A stretch of DNA of 64,000 bases, taken from Piscinibacter gummiphilus (GTDB lineage Bacteria; Pseudomonadota; Gammaproteobacteria; Burkholderiales; Burkholderiaceae_C). Below are positions 40,681-51,830 of the stretch, one piece after another (position 1 is the stretch's first letter; each line of letters starts with the position of its first letter). Below the pieces are notes generated by a model. That model was not told the origin of the DNA. It made no database searches and was given only the letters and a program-made list of their open reading frames with translations. The stretch lies in NCBI RefSeq assembly GCF_032681285.1, contig NZ_CP136336.1, positions 3,769,001-3,833,000 on the forward strand. Direction: 5' to 3'. The position numbers and the translations under genes are program-made.

Positions 40681-41207
40681 GCGTCGACCCAGGCCTGCAG
40701 GAAAGCGCGCTTCTTTTCGTCGGTCACGATGCCGGCGTCGTCCACCAGGTTCTCGCTGTACTGGATGTAGGCCTCTGGCTGGTTGAGAAGGGGCACGTCG
40801 AGGTAGGCCAGGACGTTGCGCAGGTGCTGCTGGGCCAGGGCCGTGCCGATGCCGCCGCCCGAAGTGCCGATCACGCCGCCCGGCTTCTTGGCGAATGCGT
40901 TCTTGCCGTAGGGGCGAGAGGCGGTGTCGAGCGCGTTCTTCAGCACACCCGGAATGGAGCGGTTGTATTCCGGCGTCACGAAGAGCAGTGCATCAGCGGC
41001 GCTCACCTCGCGCTTCAGGCGTTGCGCCTGCTCGGGCATGTCGTTGTCGCGGTCCTGGTTGTAGAGCGGCAGGTCGCCGATCGTGAGCTGCTGGAAGCTG
41101 AAGCGCTCAGGCGCCAGCTTGGCGATCGCGTTGGCGAGCCGGCGATTGATCGAGTCTTTGCGCAGGCTGCCCACGAGCACTGCGACTTTGCGTTTGTCCT
41201 GAGTCAT
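40638..41207 (-). CDS. NAD(P)H-dependent FMN reductase family protein
   Basis: A 189-residue flavodoxin-fold protein. It has [14 protein letters not shown] at the N-terminus (FMN phosphate loop), [17 protein letters not shown], and the [13 protein letters not shown] segment, which match ChrR/YieF-type quinone/chromate reductases. The start is ATG 41207; a much longer frame upstream has no support. The role is likely two-electron reduction of quinones or other electrophiles. It overlaps gluQ by 43 bases at its end and is divergent from an FKBP gene with 150 bases between. Confidence 0.9.
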   Translation of the reverse strand: MTQDKRKVAVLVGSLRKDSINRRLANAIAKLAPERFSFQQLTIGDLPLYNQDRDNDMPEQAQRLKREVSAADALLFVTPEYNRSIPGVLKNALDTASRPYGKNAFAKKPGGVIGTSGGGIGTALAQQHLRNVLAYLDVPLLNQPEAYIQYSENLVDDAGIVTDEKKRAFLQAWVDAYVAWVDLVLSAPR

Positions 41208-41357
41208 GGTCGCCCCTTCAATGAAACTTGGATGGGAAAGAGCCGACTCTAGTGAGCGAGGCGGCGACCCCCTATCCGGGCCGCGATTGCCCACGGCACC
41301 GTGCCGGGTTTGGGCGGTTAGCATCTCGATCCTCATCCCACTTTCGCGAGCCCCACC

Positions 41358-41705
41358 ATGCAAACCACCGCTTCCGGCCTGCAATACGAAGACACCACCG
41401 TCGGCTCCGGCCCCGAAGCCAAGGCCGGCCAGCACGTCACCGTGCACTACACCGGCTGGCTCTACAACGATGGCGTGAAGGGCGCCAAGTTCGACAGCAG
41501 CAAGGACCGCCGCGACCCATTCGACTTCGGCCTGGGCGCCGGCATGGTGATCCGCGGCTGGGACGAAGGCGTGCAAGGCATGAAGGTCGGCGGCACGCGC
41601 ATCCTCGTGATCCCGCCCGAGCTCGGTTATGGTGCACGCGGCGCCGGTGGCGTGATCCCGCCGAACGCGACGCTCATGTTCGAGGTCGAGCTGCTGGGCG
41701 TCTGA
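41358..41705 (+). CDS. FKBP-type peptidyl-prolyl cis-trans isomerase
   Basis: A 115-residue single FKBP domain without signal peptide. It shows VHYTGWLYNDG, KFDSS, FDFGLGAGMVIRGWDEGVQG, and the closing LGYGARGAGGVIPPNATL with FEVELLGV. All usual active-site aromatic residues are present. It catalyses proline isomerisation, probably in the cytoplasm. A transglutaminase-type gene follows after 78 bases. Confidence 0.95.
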   Translation: MQTTASGLQYEDTTVGSGPEAKAGQHVTVHYTGWLYNDGVKGAKFDSSKDRRDPFDFGLGAGMVIRGWDEGVQGMKVGGTRILVIPPELGYGARGAGGVIPPNATLMFEVELLGV

Positions 41706-41783
41706 CGTCCTGCGCCACTCCCCTCCTACAGACGAACCGACGACGAGGCCCCACACTGCGGCCTCCCGGTTCGAGGAGGGCCC

Positions 41784-42677
41784 ATGCCCATCAAGTACGA
41801 CATCGTCCACACGACGACCTACAGCTATTCCAAGCCGGTGACCTTCGGCGAGCACCGGGTGATGTTCCGCCCACTCGACAGCCACGACCTGCGCGTCCTG
41901 GCGACCGACCTCGTCGTGAGCCCCGACGCGGACATCCGGCTCATCCAGGATCAGTTCTCCAACTCGGTGGCACTGGTGCAGCCGCAGAGCGAGGCGGCCG
42001 AGCTGAAGATCGTGTGCTCGTTCACCATCGAGCATGCGCACAGCAACAACCTCGAGCTGCCGCTGTCGCCTTCGGCGGAGTTCTTTCCTTTCGCCTATTC
42101 GGTGGACGAGCGCCTCGACCTCGAGCACTTCCTGCGGCCGCATTACGACGACGAAGAGGGCAAGCTCACCGCCTGGGCGCGGCAGTTCATGAACCCCGAA
42201 GGCCCGACCGGCACGCGCGACCTGCTGGTGAAGATGAACCAGCACATCCGCGACAACTTCACCTACGCCGCCCGCAACGAGGAAGGCACGCAGACACCGC
42301 TCGAGACACTCGCGAAGAACAGCGGCAGCTGTCGCGACTTCGCACTGCTGATGATGGAAGCGGCACGCCGCCTGGGCGTGGCGACGCGTTTCGTGTCGGG
42401 CTATCTCTACGACCCGTCGCTGGACGAGGCCAACCCCGACGCGGAGCCGAACGTGGTCGGCGCGGGGTCCACGCATGCGTGGCTGCAGGCCTATCTGCCG
42501 GGTGCGGGCTGGGTGCCGTTCGATCCGACGAACAACCTGCTCGGCGGCTACCAGCTGCTGCGGGTCGGCGTGGCGCGCGACCCGAAACAGGCGTCGCCTG
42601 TCTCGGGCAGCTGGATCGGCGAGCCGGCGTCCTACCTCGGGATGAAGGTGGATGTGAGCGTCAAGCGCGTGGCTTGA
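41784..42677 (+). CDS. transglutaminase-like family protein
   Basis: A 297-residue protein. The N-terminal Bact_transglu_N region begins YDIVHTTTYSYSKPVTFGEH. The transglutaminase core has the Cys in NSGSCRDFALLM, the His in GSTHAWLQAYLPG and the Asp in PFDPTNN, so the protease-type triad is complete. GAGGAGGG precedes the ATG. Members act as peptidases or amidases; the substrate is unknown. It converges on rhlE, 12 bases apart. Confidence 0.9.
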   Translation: MPIKYDIVHTTTYSYSKPVTFGEHRVMFRPLDSHDLRVLATDLVVSPDADIRLIQDQFSNSVALVQPQSEAAELKIVCSFTIEHAHSNNLELPLSPSAEFFPFAYSVDERLDLEHFLRPHYDDEEGKLTAWARQFMNPEGPTGTRDLLVKMNQHIRDNFTYAARNEEGTQTPLETLAKNSGSCRDFALLMMEAARRLGVATRFVSGYLYDPSLDEANPDAEPNVVGAGSTHAWLQAYLPGAGWVPFDPTNNLLGGYQLLRVGVARDPKQASPVSGSWIGEPASYLGMKVDVSVKRVA

Positions 42678-42689
42678 CGCTCCTGCGCA

Positions 42690-44300
<1,611 letters not shown>

Positions 44301-44634
44301 CGTCTTCTTTCTCGAAACAAAGCACCGCCTGCGCGACGAAGCGCAAGCGGTACCACGCGCAGCCATCAACGGGCTCGCTGGTGAAGTCGCTGGGGAGAAG
44401 GTCCGAACCGGGACTGGCCAAGTTGCCAGCGGTGGGGATCAGGAACAGTCAAAGCGACGGCATCGCCGCCAACCATTCCCGAAAGTGGGTTCGAACAGGC
44501 CGCACAGCACGGGGCTGTGGGAAGACTCGATGAGGTCAGAGGGGATGAACGAAACGCCTGGGAGCTTGTGATGGCCACTCAGGCGAAGCGCGGATTATAG
44601 CAGCGACCTCGGGTTTCCACGAGGCCTCAGCCCC
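44301..44634 (-). promoter_or_regulatory. rhlE promoter and long 5' leader
   Basis: These 334 bases between orn and rhlE hold no credible gene. TGCTATAAT on the minus strand (TATAAT 44599-44594) is a strong extended -10 element 35 bases after the orn stop, giving a leader of about 287 bases. A small hairpin CACAGC/GCTGTG lies at 44503-44519. The rest shows no recognisable riboswitch. Confidence 0.55.
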
Positions 44635-45207
44635 TTATTTCGCCAGGAAATGCTCGCGGTAGTACACGAGTTCGTCGATCGACTCGTGGATGTCGGCCAG
44701 CGCCGTGTGCGCCTGGGCCTTCTTGAAGCCGGTGAGGATCTCGGGCTTCCAGCGTTTGGCCAGCTCCTTGAGCGTGCTGACGTCGAGGTTGCGGTAGTGG
44801 AAGAAGTCTTCCAGCGCGGGCATGTAGTTGGCGAGGAAGCGGCGGTCCTGGCAGATGCTGTTGCCGCACATCGGCGACTTGCCCTTGGGCACGTAGCGCT
44901 TCAGGAATTCGATCATCTGGGTCTGGGCGCTGTCTTCGTCGATGGTCGAGGCCTTCACGCGGTCAATCAAGCCGCTCTTGCCGTGTGTGCCCTTGTTCCA
45001 GGCGTCCATCGCGTCGAGCGTGGCGTCGCTCTGGTGCACCGCGAAGACCGGGCCTTCCACACGCTGCGTCAGGTTGGCATCGGTCACCACCACCGCGATC
45101 TCGATGATGCGGTCGGTGTTGGGGTAGAGGCCGGTCATCTCGAGGTCGATCCAGATGAGGTTCTGGTCGCTGCTGGGCAGGATGGGGTTGGTGGTGTCGT
45201 CGGTCAT
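44635..45207 (-). CDS. orn: oligoribonuclease
   Basis: A 190-residue DEDDh exonuclease. It has WIDLEMTGL (first Asp and Glu), further conserved Asp residues, and [14 protein letters not shown] with the catalytic His and last Asp. It degrades 2-5 nt RNA, and in many bacteria pGpG from cyclic-di-GMP. AAGGAGAAG precedes the ATG; upstream in-frame codons are not supported. It is divergent from the M48 protease gene with only 46 bases between. Confidence 0.97.
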   Translation of the reverse strand: MTDDTTNPILPSSDQNLIWIDLEMTGLYPNTDRIIEIAVVVTDANLTQRVEGPVFAVHQSDATLDAMDAWNKGTHGKSGLIDRVKASTIDEDSAQTQMIEFLKRYVPKGKSPMCGNSICQDRRFLANYMPALEDFFHYRNLDVSTLKELAKRWKPEILTGFKKAQAHTALADIHESIDELVYYREHFLAK

Positions 45208-45253
45208 GCGCTTCTCCTTGGCGGGGCATTCTCGCAGCCTACACTTCTGGTCT

Positions 45254-46543
45254 ATGCAAAGCACCGCTCTCACCTTGCTCTTCGCCGCAGCGCTCGTGGT
45301 CTCGCTGCTGGTGAAGTTCTGGCTGTCCACGCGCCAGATGCGGCACGTGGCCGCCCACCGCGACACGGTGCCGGCCGCCTTCGCGCAGACCACCACGCTC
45401 GCCGCCCACCAGAAAGCGGCCGACTACACCCTGGCCAAGGGCCGCTTCGGCCTCTTGAGCACCGCCTTCGGGACCGCGGTGCTGCTGGGCTGGACGCTGC
45501 TGGGCGGCCTGGACGTCGTCAACGTCGCCGTGCGAGACGCCATCGAGCCGCGCTTCGGCGGCATGGCCTACCAACTCGCGCTGCTGGCCGCCTTCGCCTT
45601 CATCAGCGGCTTGCTTGACCTGCCCTTCGAGCTCTACAGCACCTTCCGCATCGAGCAGCGCTTCGGCTTCAACCGCATGACGTGGAAGCTCTACCTCGCC
45701 GACATGGTCAAGGGCGTGATCGTCGGCGCGCTGATCGGCCTGCCGATCGCCGCACTCATCCTGTGGCTGATGGGTGCCGCCGGCACGCTCTGGTGGCTGT
45801 GGGCCTGGGGCGCCTGGATGGGCTTCAACCTCTTGATCCTCGTGCTCTACCCGACGGTCATCGCACCGCTCTTCAACAAGTTCCAGCCGCTCTCCGACGA
45901 GTCGCTCAAGGCCCGCGTGCAGACGCTGATGCAGCGCTGCGGCTTCCAGGCCAAGGGCCTCTTCGTGATGGACGGCAGCAAGCGCTCGGCCCACGCCAAT
46001 GCGTATTTCACCGGCCTGGGCGCCGCCAAGCGCGTGGTGTTCTTCGACACGCTGCTGCACAAGCTCACGCCGGGTGAAGTGGAGGCGGTGCTGGCCCACG
46101 AACTCGGCCACTTCAAGCACAAGCATGTGACCAAGCGAATGGTGTCGATGTTCGCGATGAGCCTGGCGGGCTTTGCGCTGCTGGGATGGCTGTCGAGCCA
46201 GACCTGGTTCTACACGGCGCTGGGCGTGCAACCGTCGCTCGGTGCGCCCAACGATGCGGTCGCGCTGCTGCTCTTTCTGCTGGTGGTGCCGGTGTTCGCC
46301 TTCTTCATCTCACCGCTTTTTGCCCAGCTGTCGCGCAAGCACGAGTTCCAGGCCGACGCCTACGCCTGCGCGCAGGCCAGCGGGCAGGACCTGGCCGCCG
46401 CGCTGCTCAAGCTGCACGAAGACAATGCCTCGACGCTGACACCCGATCCGGTGTACGTTCGCTTCTATTACTCCCACCCGGCCGCGCTGGAGCGGCTGAC
46501 CGCCATCCAGTCCCACGCCAGCCTTCAAGCGAGTCGCGCATGA
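45254..46543 (+). CDS. M48 family (Ste24-like) membrane metalloprotease
   Basis: A 429-residue protein with several membrane helices and the zinc motif [10 protein letters not shown] near residue 285; the third ligand Glu is in [11 protein letters not shown]. The architecture is that of CAAX-type Ste24 proteases rather than secreted BepA or LoiP. Bacterial members work in membrane protein quality control; the substrate is unknown. The stop overlaps the phhB start (ATGA). Confidence 0.92.
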   Translation: MQSTALTLLFAAALVVSLLVKFWLSTRQMRHVAAHRDTVPAAFAQTTTLAAHQKAADYTLAKGRFGLLSTAFGTAVLLGWTLLGGLDVVNVAVRDAIEPRFGGMAYQLALLAAFAFISGLLDLPFELYSTFRIEQRFGFNRMTWKLYLADMVKGVIVGALIGLPIAALILWLMGAAGTLWWLWAWGAWMGFNLLILVLYPTVIAPLFNKFQPLSDESLKARVQTLMQRCGFQAKGLFVMDGSKRSAHANAYFTGLGAAKRVVFFDTLLHKLTPGEVEAVLAHELGHFKHKHVTKRMVSMFAMSLAGFALLGWLSSQTWFYTALGVQPSLGAPNDAVALLLFLLVVPVFAFFISPLFAQLSRKHEFQADAYACAQASGQDLAAALLKLHEDNASTLTPDPVYVRFYYSHPAALERLTAIQSHASLQASRA

Positions 46544-46869
46544 CCCACCTGCAAAACCGCAAGTGCCAGCCGCTCAACGGTTCACCGATGGGCGATCGTG
46601 AGATCCACGACCACCTGGCGCAGGTGAGCGGCTGGCATCTGAAAGACGGCGCGATCGAGAAGACCTTCAGCTTCAAGAATTACCACGAGACCATGGCCTT
46701 CGTGAACGCGCTGGCCTGGGTCGCCCACACCGAAGACCATCACCCCGACCTGCTCGTGAGCTACAGCCGCTGCGTGGTCCGCTACAACACGCATTCGGTC
46801 GGCGGCATCTCGGTCAACGACTTCATCTGCGCGGCCAAGGCCGACGCGCTGGTGGCCTTTGTCGGCTGA
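46540..46869 (+). CDS. phhB: 4a-hydroxytetrahydrobiopterin dehydratase
   Basis: A 109-residue pterin dehydratase fold. The signature TEDHHPDL and SVGGIS match PCD/DCoH. It recycles the pterin made by phenylalanine hydroxylase. No phhA gene is visible here, so it may serve another pterin enzyme or one located elsewhere. It overlaps the protease gene by 4 bases and rsgA by 11 bases, forming a tight three-gene operon of unrelated functions. Confidence 0.93.
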   Translation: MTHLQNRKCQPLNGSPMGDREIHDHLAQVSGWHLKDGAIEKTFSFKNYHETMAFVNALAWVAHTEDHHPDLLVSYSRCVVRYNTHSVGGISVNDFICAAKADALVAFVG

Positions 46870-47761
46870 GCTCGACGTCGGGCTGGTGGTGGCCGGCTAC
46901 GGCCGTCACTATGTGGTGGAAACGCCGGAAGGCCGCCGGATCATCTGTCACCCGCGCGGAAAGAAGAGCGACTGCGTGGTCGGCGACCGTGTGCGCTGGC
47001 AGCCGACGGGCGACGAAGGTGTCATCGAGCACGTGGAGCCACGGCGCAACCTGCTCTTCCGGCAGGACGAGTGGAAGACCAAGTCCTTCGCCGCCAACCT
47101 CGACCAGATCCTCGTGATGGTGGCCGCCGAGCCGGTGTTCAGCGAGTCGCAGCTGGCCCGTGCACTGATGGCGGCCGAAAGCGCCGGCATCCCGGCGCGC
47201 ATCCTGCTCAACAAGGCCGACCTGCCGCAGATCGAGGCAGCACGGGAGCGGCTGAAGCCCTATTCCGCGATGGGCTACGACGTGCGCGAGGTGGCGCTGA
47301 AAGCACGGCCCGCCGAGTCGCGCGCGGCGCTGTTCTCGCTGCTGCAAGGCCAGGCCACGCTCGTGCTCGGGCCGAGCGGCACCGGCAAGAGCACCTTGAT
47401 CAACCTGCTGGCGCCCGATGCGCGCGCGCAGGTGGGCGAGATCTCGCAGGCGCTCAACTCCGGCAAGCACACCACCACGTCCACGCAGTGGTACTGGCTG
47501 GACGACACCCGCAGCACGGGGCTCATCGACTCGCCAGGTTTCCAGGAGTTCGGCCTGCGGCAGATCAGCGCGCAAGACCTGCCACGGCTGATGCCCGATC
47601 TTGCGGGCCCGTCGCAGCAGTGCAGGTTCTACAACTGCACCCACCTGCACGAGCCGGGCTGCGGTGTGCGCGCAGCGCTCGAAGCGGGTGACGTGAACGA
47701 GTCGCGCTACCGCATTTACTCCGAACTCTTTGCCGAACTCTCGGCACCCACCCGCTACTGA
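46859..47761 (+). CDS. rsgA: ribosome small subunit-dependent GTPase RsgA
   Basis: A 300-residue circularly permuted GTPase. An OB fold comes first, then G4 (LNKADL), G1 (GPSGTGKSTLI) and G3 (DSPGF), and last a zinc site (CRFYNCTHLHEPGC). It helps late 30S maturation. The start is TTG, overlapping phhB by 11 bases; no ATG or GTG fits the OB domain as well. Its stop directly abuts the stop of the convergent CobD-like gene. Confidence 0.93.
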   Translation: MSAELDVGLVVAGYGRHYVVETPEGRRIICHPRGKKSDCVVGDRVRWQPTGDEGVIEHVEPRRNLLFRQDEWKTKSFAANLDQILVMVAAEPVFSESQLARALMAAESAGIPARILLNKADLPQIEAARERLKPYSAMGYDVREVALKARPAESRAALFSLLQGQATLVLGPSGTGKSTLINLLAPDARAQVGEISQALNSGKHTTTSTQWYWLDDTRSTGLIDSPGFQEFGLRQISAQDLPRLMPDLAGPSQQCRFYNCTHLHEPGCGVRAALEAGDVNESRYRIYSELFAELSAPTRY

Positions 47762-48751
47762 TCAGCCGATCAGATTGGCGAGCGACAGCAGCGCGAGCAG
47801 CAGCATCCACAACACCACCGAGCGCCACACCAGGCCGACGATGCTGCGCAGGTGGTCGAGTTGGGGCAAGGCGCCCGGCGTGGAGCCTTCGGCGCGCGCA
47901 GTGTCTTCGCCGGCACCGCTGTCGAAGGTCTTGGAGCGGTCTGGCGTCACACCGGGGGCGGCCGTGCCACCCAGCTGCACGCCCACGGCGCCTGCCGCCG
48001 CCGCGAGGATGATCCCCTCGTTGGCGTGTTTCCAGAGGTGGGCATCGCGGCGCCAGCAGGCCGCGGCTTCCTCGAAGTTGCCCACCACTGCAAAGCCGAA
48101 AGCGGTCAAACGCGCCGGCAGGTGGTCGATCAGGCTGAACATCCGTTGCGACAACGCGAGCAGGCGCTCGTTGCTCGGGATGCCGACCACACGGCTCTTG
48201 AAGCCCCAATAGCGGCTGGCGAACTCGGCCATGCGATAGAGCACCGCGCCTGCCGGACCGAAGCCCAGCGTCGACAGCACCACGAACCAGAAGAACACGC
48301 CGAACACATGCCGATGCGCCGCCAGCAGCGAATGCTCGATCACGTGGCGCAGGAGTTCGGTGCGCGGCAACTCGCTCGCATCGAGGTGGCGCCACTCCGC
48401 CAGCAGGCTGCGGGCGGTGGTCTCGTCACCGCGCTGCAGGGCGTCCCGGATGTCTGTGAAGTAGTGGCTGAACTGCCGAAAACCCATCGTCACGTACAGC
48501 ACCGCGACGTTCCACAGCAGCGCAGCCGCGAAACCGAACTGCGCCGCGACAAGGTACAACCCCCAGGCCAGCAGCGCTGGCACCAGCGCCGTCACACCCC
48601 ACACGACCCACGCGTGATGGGGCTTGCCCGCATCGAAGTTGCGGCCCGTCCAGTGCATCCAGCCCCGCAGGGAATCGTGGACAAAGTTGACGCGCGGCAG
48701 GGGCTTGAGCTGCTCGATCAGGAGCGCGAACAAAACGGCGAAGAAACTCAT
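47762..48751 (-). CDS. CobD/CbiB family membrane protein
   Basis: A 329-residue membrane protein. The segments FALLIEQLKPLP, SRVVGIPSNERLLALS and HLPARLTAFGFAVVGNFEEA match the CobD/CbiB (adenosylcobinamide phosphate synthase) family or its AmpE-like relatives. No other cobalamin gene is nearby, so a role in B12 synthesis is uncertain. It starts 26 bases after the Nudix gene on the same strand. ATG 48751 is chosen because the membrane helix follows at once. Confidence 0.78.
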   Translation of the reverse strand: MSFFAVLFALLIEQLKPLPRVNFVHDSLRGWMHWTGRNFDAGKPHHAWVVWGVTALVPALLAWGLYLVAAQFGFAAALLWNVAVLYVTMGFRQFSHYFTDIRDALQRGDETTARSLLAEWRHLDASELPRTELLRHVIEHSLLAAHRHVFGVFFWFVVLSTLGFGPAGAVLYRMAEFASRYWGFKSRVVGIPSNERLLALSQRMFSLIDHLPARLTAFGFAVVGNFEEAAACWRRDAHLWKHANEGIILAAAAGAVGVQLGGTAAPGVTPDRSKTFDSGAGEDTARAEGSTPGALPQLDHLRSIVGLVWRSVVLWMLLLALLSLANLIG

Positions 48752-48777
48752 GTGCGGCCGATGATAGCGGCGCGCCT

Positions 48778-49464
48778 TTACGCGGCAAGGAAGCGGTAGA
48801 GGTTGCGCAACATCGCGGCCGTCGCACCCCACACGAAGTAGCGCCGCGGCTGGCCGGCCGCATCGATGCCGGTCCAAGGCATGGAGAGGAATTCGCGCTT
48901 CACGCCGCCCGTCTCGACCGCATGCCAGCGGTGGTTCGCCGGGTTCATCAGAAACGAGAGCGGCACCTCGAAGACTTCCGCCACCTCGAAGGGGTCGGGT
49001 TGCAGGCTGTAGCCCGGCTGCAGCACGCCCACGACCGGGGTCACGATGAAGCCGGTGCCGGTGGTGTAGGTCGGCAACTGGCCGATCACGTCGACGAACG
49101 AGGGCAGAAGGCCAATCTCTTCCTCCGCTTCACGCAAGGCGGTAGCCACGGCGCTCGAGTCTTCTGGCTCGGCCCGACCGCCGGGGAAGCTCACCTGCCC
49201 CGGGTGGTCGTGCAGATGGTCGGTTCGCTGGGTCAGCAGCACGGCCAGACCCTCATCGCGCTGGGTCAGCGGGACCAGCACCGAAGCATGCGTCGGCTCG
49301 CGTTGCGTGAACTGGCGCTCGACCGCGATCTCCGGTGCCCACACGGGTGGCGCCACGAAGCGGCGGCGCAGGGCTTCGGCACGCAACTCTTCCAGCGACA
49401 CGGCGGGCAGGTGATCGTCGACCGACGCCACCGGCAACTCGAGCGGATCGAAACTCAGGGCCAT
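48778..49464 (-). CDS. Nudix hydrolase, CoA pyrophosphatase type
   Basis: A 228-residue protein. The Nudix box is GGRAEPEDSSAVATALREA followed by EEEIGL. Upstream is the UPF0035 signature LLTQRTDHLHDHPGQVSFP, which marks the NudL/CoA pyrophosphatase subgroup. It probably cleaves CoA to 4'-phosphopantetheine and 3',5'-ADP. It lies 72 bases after rplS, beyond that operon's terminator, and is followed by the CobD-like gene. Confidence 0.9.
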   Translation of the reverse strand: MALSFDPLELPVASVDDHLPAVSLEELRAEALRRRFVAPPVWAPEIAVERQFTQREPTHASVLVPLTQRDEGLAVLLTQRTDHLHDHPGQVSFPGGRAEPEDSSAVATALREAEEEIGLLPSFVDVIGQLPTYTTGTGFIVTPVVGVLQPGYSLQPDPFEVAEVFEVPLSFLMNPANHRWHAVETGGVKREFLSMPWTGIDAAGQPRRYFVWGATAAMLRNLYRFLAA

Positions 49465-49486
49465 AACGAATTGGATTGGAAACGAA

Positions 49487-49510
49487 AAAGCCGCCTCGGG
49501 AGGCGGCTTT
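49487..49510 (-). terminator. terminator of the rpsP-rimM-trmD-rplS operon
   Basis: AAAGCCGCCT (49487-49496) and AGGCGGCTTT (49501-49510) form a 10-bp stem with a 4-base loop. On the minus strand it runs into TTTTTCGTTT. Confidence 0.88.
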
Positions 49511-49536
49511 CTGAGACGCGCTGGGCGCGGGCCCGC

Positions 49537-49890
49537 TTAAGCGAGCTTTTCCTTGATTCGGGCCGACTTGCCGGAACGCTCACGCAGGAAGTACAGCTTG
49601 GCACGGCGCACATCGCCGCGGCGCTTGACTTCGATGTTCGAGATCAGCGGGCTGTACAGCTGGAACGTACGCTCCACGCCTTCGCCGCTGGAGATCTTAC
49701 GCACGATGAAGCTGGAGTTGAGGCCGCGATTGCGCTTGGCAATGACCACGCCTTCGTAGGCCTGGACCCGCTTGCGGGTGCCTTCAACCACGTTGACGCT
49801 GACGATCACGGTGTCGCCAGGGGCGAACTCGGGGATCTTCTTGCCGAGGCGAGCAATTTCTTCTTGCTCGAGGGTCTGGATGAGATTCAC
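49537..49890 (-). CDS. rplS: 50S ribosomal protein L19
   Basis: A 117-residue protein with the standard L19 sequence: [20 protein letters not shown], then [23 protein letters not shown] and [16 protein letters not shown]. It sits at the interface of the 30S and 50S subunits. It is the last gene of the operon, 123 bases after trmD; that gap contains a short direct repeat (49957-49979). Confidence 0.97.
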   Translation of the reverse strand: MNLIQTLEQEEIARLGKKIPEFAPGDTVIVSVNVVEGTRKRVQAYEGVVIAKRNRGLNSSFIVRKISSGEGVERTFQLYSPLISNIEVKRRGDVRRAKLYFLRERSGKSARIKEKLA

Positions 49891-50013
49891 AGAAAGCTCC
49901 TAGTGATCGTGCCGGCGCGGGTCTTGATGATCTGGCTGGTCACCAAGCGGTGCCAACCCTTTGGCGCGCCCTTTGGCGCACCTCTCCGGGGCAGAGGATC
50001 GGAAAACCCAAAA

Positions 50014-50766
50014 TTATAGCCCAAGTGAGCGCAGATACTTCTCATCTGCGGCCGAAAGTTCCCCACGAGCCCGTGCGGCGTCAATCAGGTCGGGCCGACG
50101 ACGGGCGGTCACCGCGAGCGACTGCTCACGGCGCCAGCGCGCAATGGCGGCGTGGTGCCCGGAGAGCAGCACCGGCGGTACCGGCATCGGGCCTTCCGGT
50201 GTTTCAAGCACCTCGGGGCGACTGTAATGAGGGCAGTCGAGCAGGCCATCGGAGAAGCTGTCCTGCTGATGAGACTGCGCGTCGTTCAGCACGCCTTCCT
50301 GCAGGCGGGCCACGGCGTCGAGCAGGCTCAGGGCCGGAATCTCCCCGCCCGACAGCACGAAATCGCCCAGGCTCAGCTCGATGTCCACATGCCGCTCGAT
50401 GAAGCGCTGGTCGATGCCTTCGTAGCGGCCGCACAGCAGCACCGCGCCCTCGCCTTTGGCAAATTCCTGCACGATGGCCTGGTCCAGGCGTCGGCCGGTG
50501 GGCGTGAAATGCACCACGGGGGCACTGTCGCCACGTGACGTGCGAATCGCTTCCAGCGCCCGCTGCAACGGCTCGACGAGCATCACCATGCCGGGCCCGC
50601 CGCCATAGGGGCGGTCATCGACGCGGCGATAGTTATTGTCGGCATGGTCTCGCAAGGGCCACAGGCGCACGTCCACCTGGCCCGACTCGAAGGCGCGGCG
50701 GGTCACGCCCTGAGTCAAGTGCGGCGTGAAGAGCTCCGGGAAGATCGTGACGACGTCGAAGCGCAT
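50014..50766 (-). CDS. trmD: tRNA (guanine-N1-)-methyltransferase
   Basis: A 250-residue SPOUT enzyme. [13 protein letters not shown] is the conserved start; [10 protein letters not shown] and the knot [17 protein letters not shown] are present. It makes m1G37 in tRNA and prevents frameshifting. ATG 50766 lies 11 bases after the rimM stop. An upstream in-frame extension is unsupported. Confidence 0.97.
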   Translation of the reverse strand: MRFDVVTIFPELFTPHLTQGVTRRAFESGQVDVRLWPLRDHADNNYRRVDDRPYGGGPGMVMLVEPLQRALEAIRTSRGDSAPVVHFTPTGRRLDQAIVQEFAKGEGAVLLCGRYEGIDQRFIERHVDIELSLGDFVLSGGEIPALSLLDAVARLQEGVLNDAQSHQQDSFSDGLLDCPHYSRPEVLETPEGPMPVPPVLLSGHHAAIARWRREQSLAVTARRRPDLIDAARARGELSAADEKYLRSLGL

Positions 50767-50777
50767 GCTTCCCGACC

Positions 50778-51374
50778 TCAGTAGTCGAGGCCCCAATCGA
50801 CGGTGATGCGCTTCTCGGCCGTCTTCACGTCATCCACGTAGGCCGAGACGAACGGCACCAGTCGCTCTTCGGCCTTGGGGTCATCGGGCTGGATGCGCAA
50901 CACGCTGTGCGGGCCGGTGTCGATCAGACCGACAACGGTGCCCAGCGCTTCGCCCTGGCGGTTGACCACGGCCATGCCGATCAGGTCGACCCAGTAGTAC
51001 TCGTCAGGGTCGGCGGTCGGAAAGCTCGCGCGCGACACGAAGATCCGGCCCCCCCGCAGGGCTTCGGCGCCGCTGCGGTCTTCGACCTCCTGCACCTGGG
51101 CCACCACCACGTCGCCGTGGTCCTTGGCCTGCGTGATCTTGAGGAGCGAGGGGAATGGTGCTGCCGGCTTGGCGGCCACCGGCCGTTTGACGGCCGGCCC
51201 CTCGGGCGGCTGGAGGTACCAGCGCTTGGTCGAGAACAAGGCCTGGGGGTCAGATGCAAAAGGCTGGACCTTGATCCAGCCTTTCACTCCCCAGGCATCG
51301 ACGATGCGACCGACCTCCACCGCGTCTTCAGGCCAGTCGGCTGGGGTGCCGACCGGCGGGGCAGTGGAAGCCAC
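50778..51374 (-). CDS. rimM: ribosome maturation factor RimM
   Basis: A protein of about 198 residues. The N-terminal domain has [19 protein letters not shown], and the PRC-barrel domain has [15 protein letters not shown] and VDWGLDY at the end. A Pro/Ala/Lys stretch of about 20 residues ([18 protein letters not shown]) is inserted in the first domain. RimM assists 30S assembly. The start is probably GTG 51374, 7 bases after the rpsP stop, with GAGG upstream; no ATG fits. Confidence 0.9.
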   Translation of the reverse strand: MASTAPPVGTPADWPEDAVEVGRIVDAWGVKGWIKVQPFASDPQALFSTKRWYLQPPEGPAVKRPVAAKPAAPFPSLLKITQAKDHGDVVVAQVQEVEDRSGAEALRGGRIFVSRASFPTADPDEYYWVDLIGMAVVNRQGEALGTVVGLIDTGPHSVLRIQPDDPKAEERLVPFVSAYVDDVKTAEKRITVDWGLDY

Positions 51375-51381
51375 GGCCTCG

Positions 51382-51633
51382 TCAGGCCGCCTTGGCCTTG
51401 GCGTCGGCCACCAAACGCGCCACCGTGGGCGACAGCTGGGCGCCGTTGCCGGTCCAGTAGTCGACGCGGTCGAAAGCCACGCGCAGCGGCTGCTCGGCGC
51501 CCGATGCCACCGGGTTGTAGAAACCGACGCGCTCGATGAAGCGGCCGTCACGACGGTTGCGCGAATCGGCGACGACGATGTTGTAGAAGGGACGCTTCTT
51601 GGCGCCGCCACGGGAGAGTCGAATCACGACCAT
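51382..51633 (-). CDS. rpsP: 30S ribosomal protein S16
   Basis: An 83-residue protein with the standard sequence: [20 protein letters not shown], then [14 protein letters not shown] and the [12 protein letters not shown] segment. GAGGAAAC precedes the ATG. It is the first gene of the rpsP-rimM-trmD-rplS operon. A TATAAT on the minus strand at 51795-51790 is the likely promoter, leaving a leader of about 150 bases. Confidence 0.97.
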   Translation of the reverse strand: MVVIRLSRGGAKKRPFYNIVVADSRNRRDGRFIERVGFYNPVASGAEQPLRVAFDRVDYWTGNGAQLSPTVARLVADAKAKAA

Positions 51634-51789
51634 GTTGTTTCCTCGAAACCTGACAACATCCACCGCACCACAGGAGACACTCAGGGCCAGGCAGATCGAC
51701 AAGCAGAAGTGGGACTTCTGCCAAAAGGTTCGATGTCGTAGATACGCAGGCTTCGAGGTGACTCGGGCCCACCGCCATCGAAACCGCGC

Positions 51790-51795
51790 ATTATA
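51790..51795 (-). promoter_or_regulatory. likely -10 element of the rpsP operon
   Basis: TATAAT on the minus strand, about 157 bases before the rpsP ATG. No good -35 box is visible, which is common for growth-rate-controlled ribosomal promoters. The same bases lie 36-41 bases before the divergent TM2-like gene. Confidence 0.5.
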
Positions 51796-51830
51796 AACTC
51801 ACCGGCCCTCTGCGCACGCCCGCCTCTCGC

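Noticed and set aside
44366..44578. Small open frame inside the rhlE leader
   Set aside because: GTG start without ribosome binding site, and Ser/Pro/Cys-rich composition without any family resemblance.
47762..51633. Possible novel operon joining Nudix, CobD-like and ribosomal genes
   Set aside because: A strong terminator at 49487-49510 separates the ribosomal operon from the Nudix/CobD-like pair.
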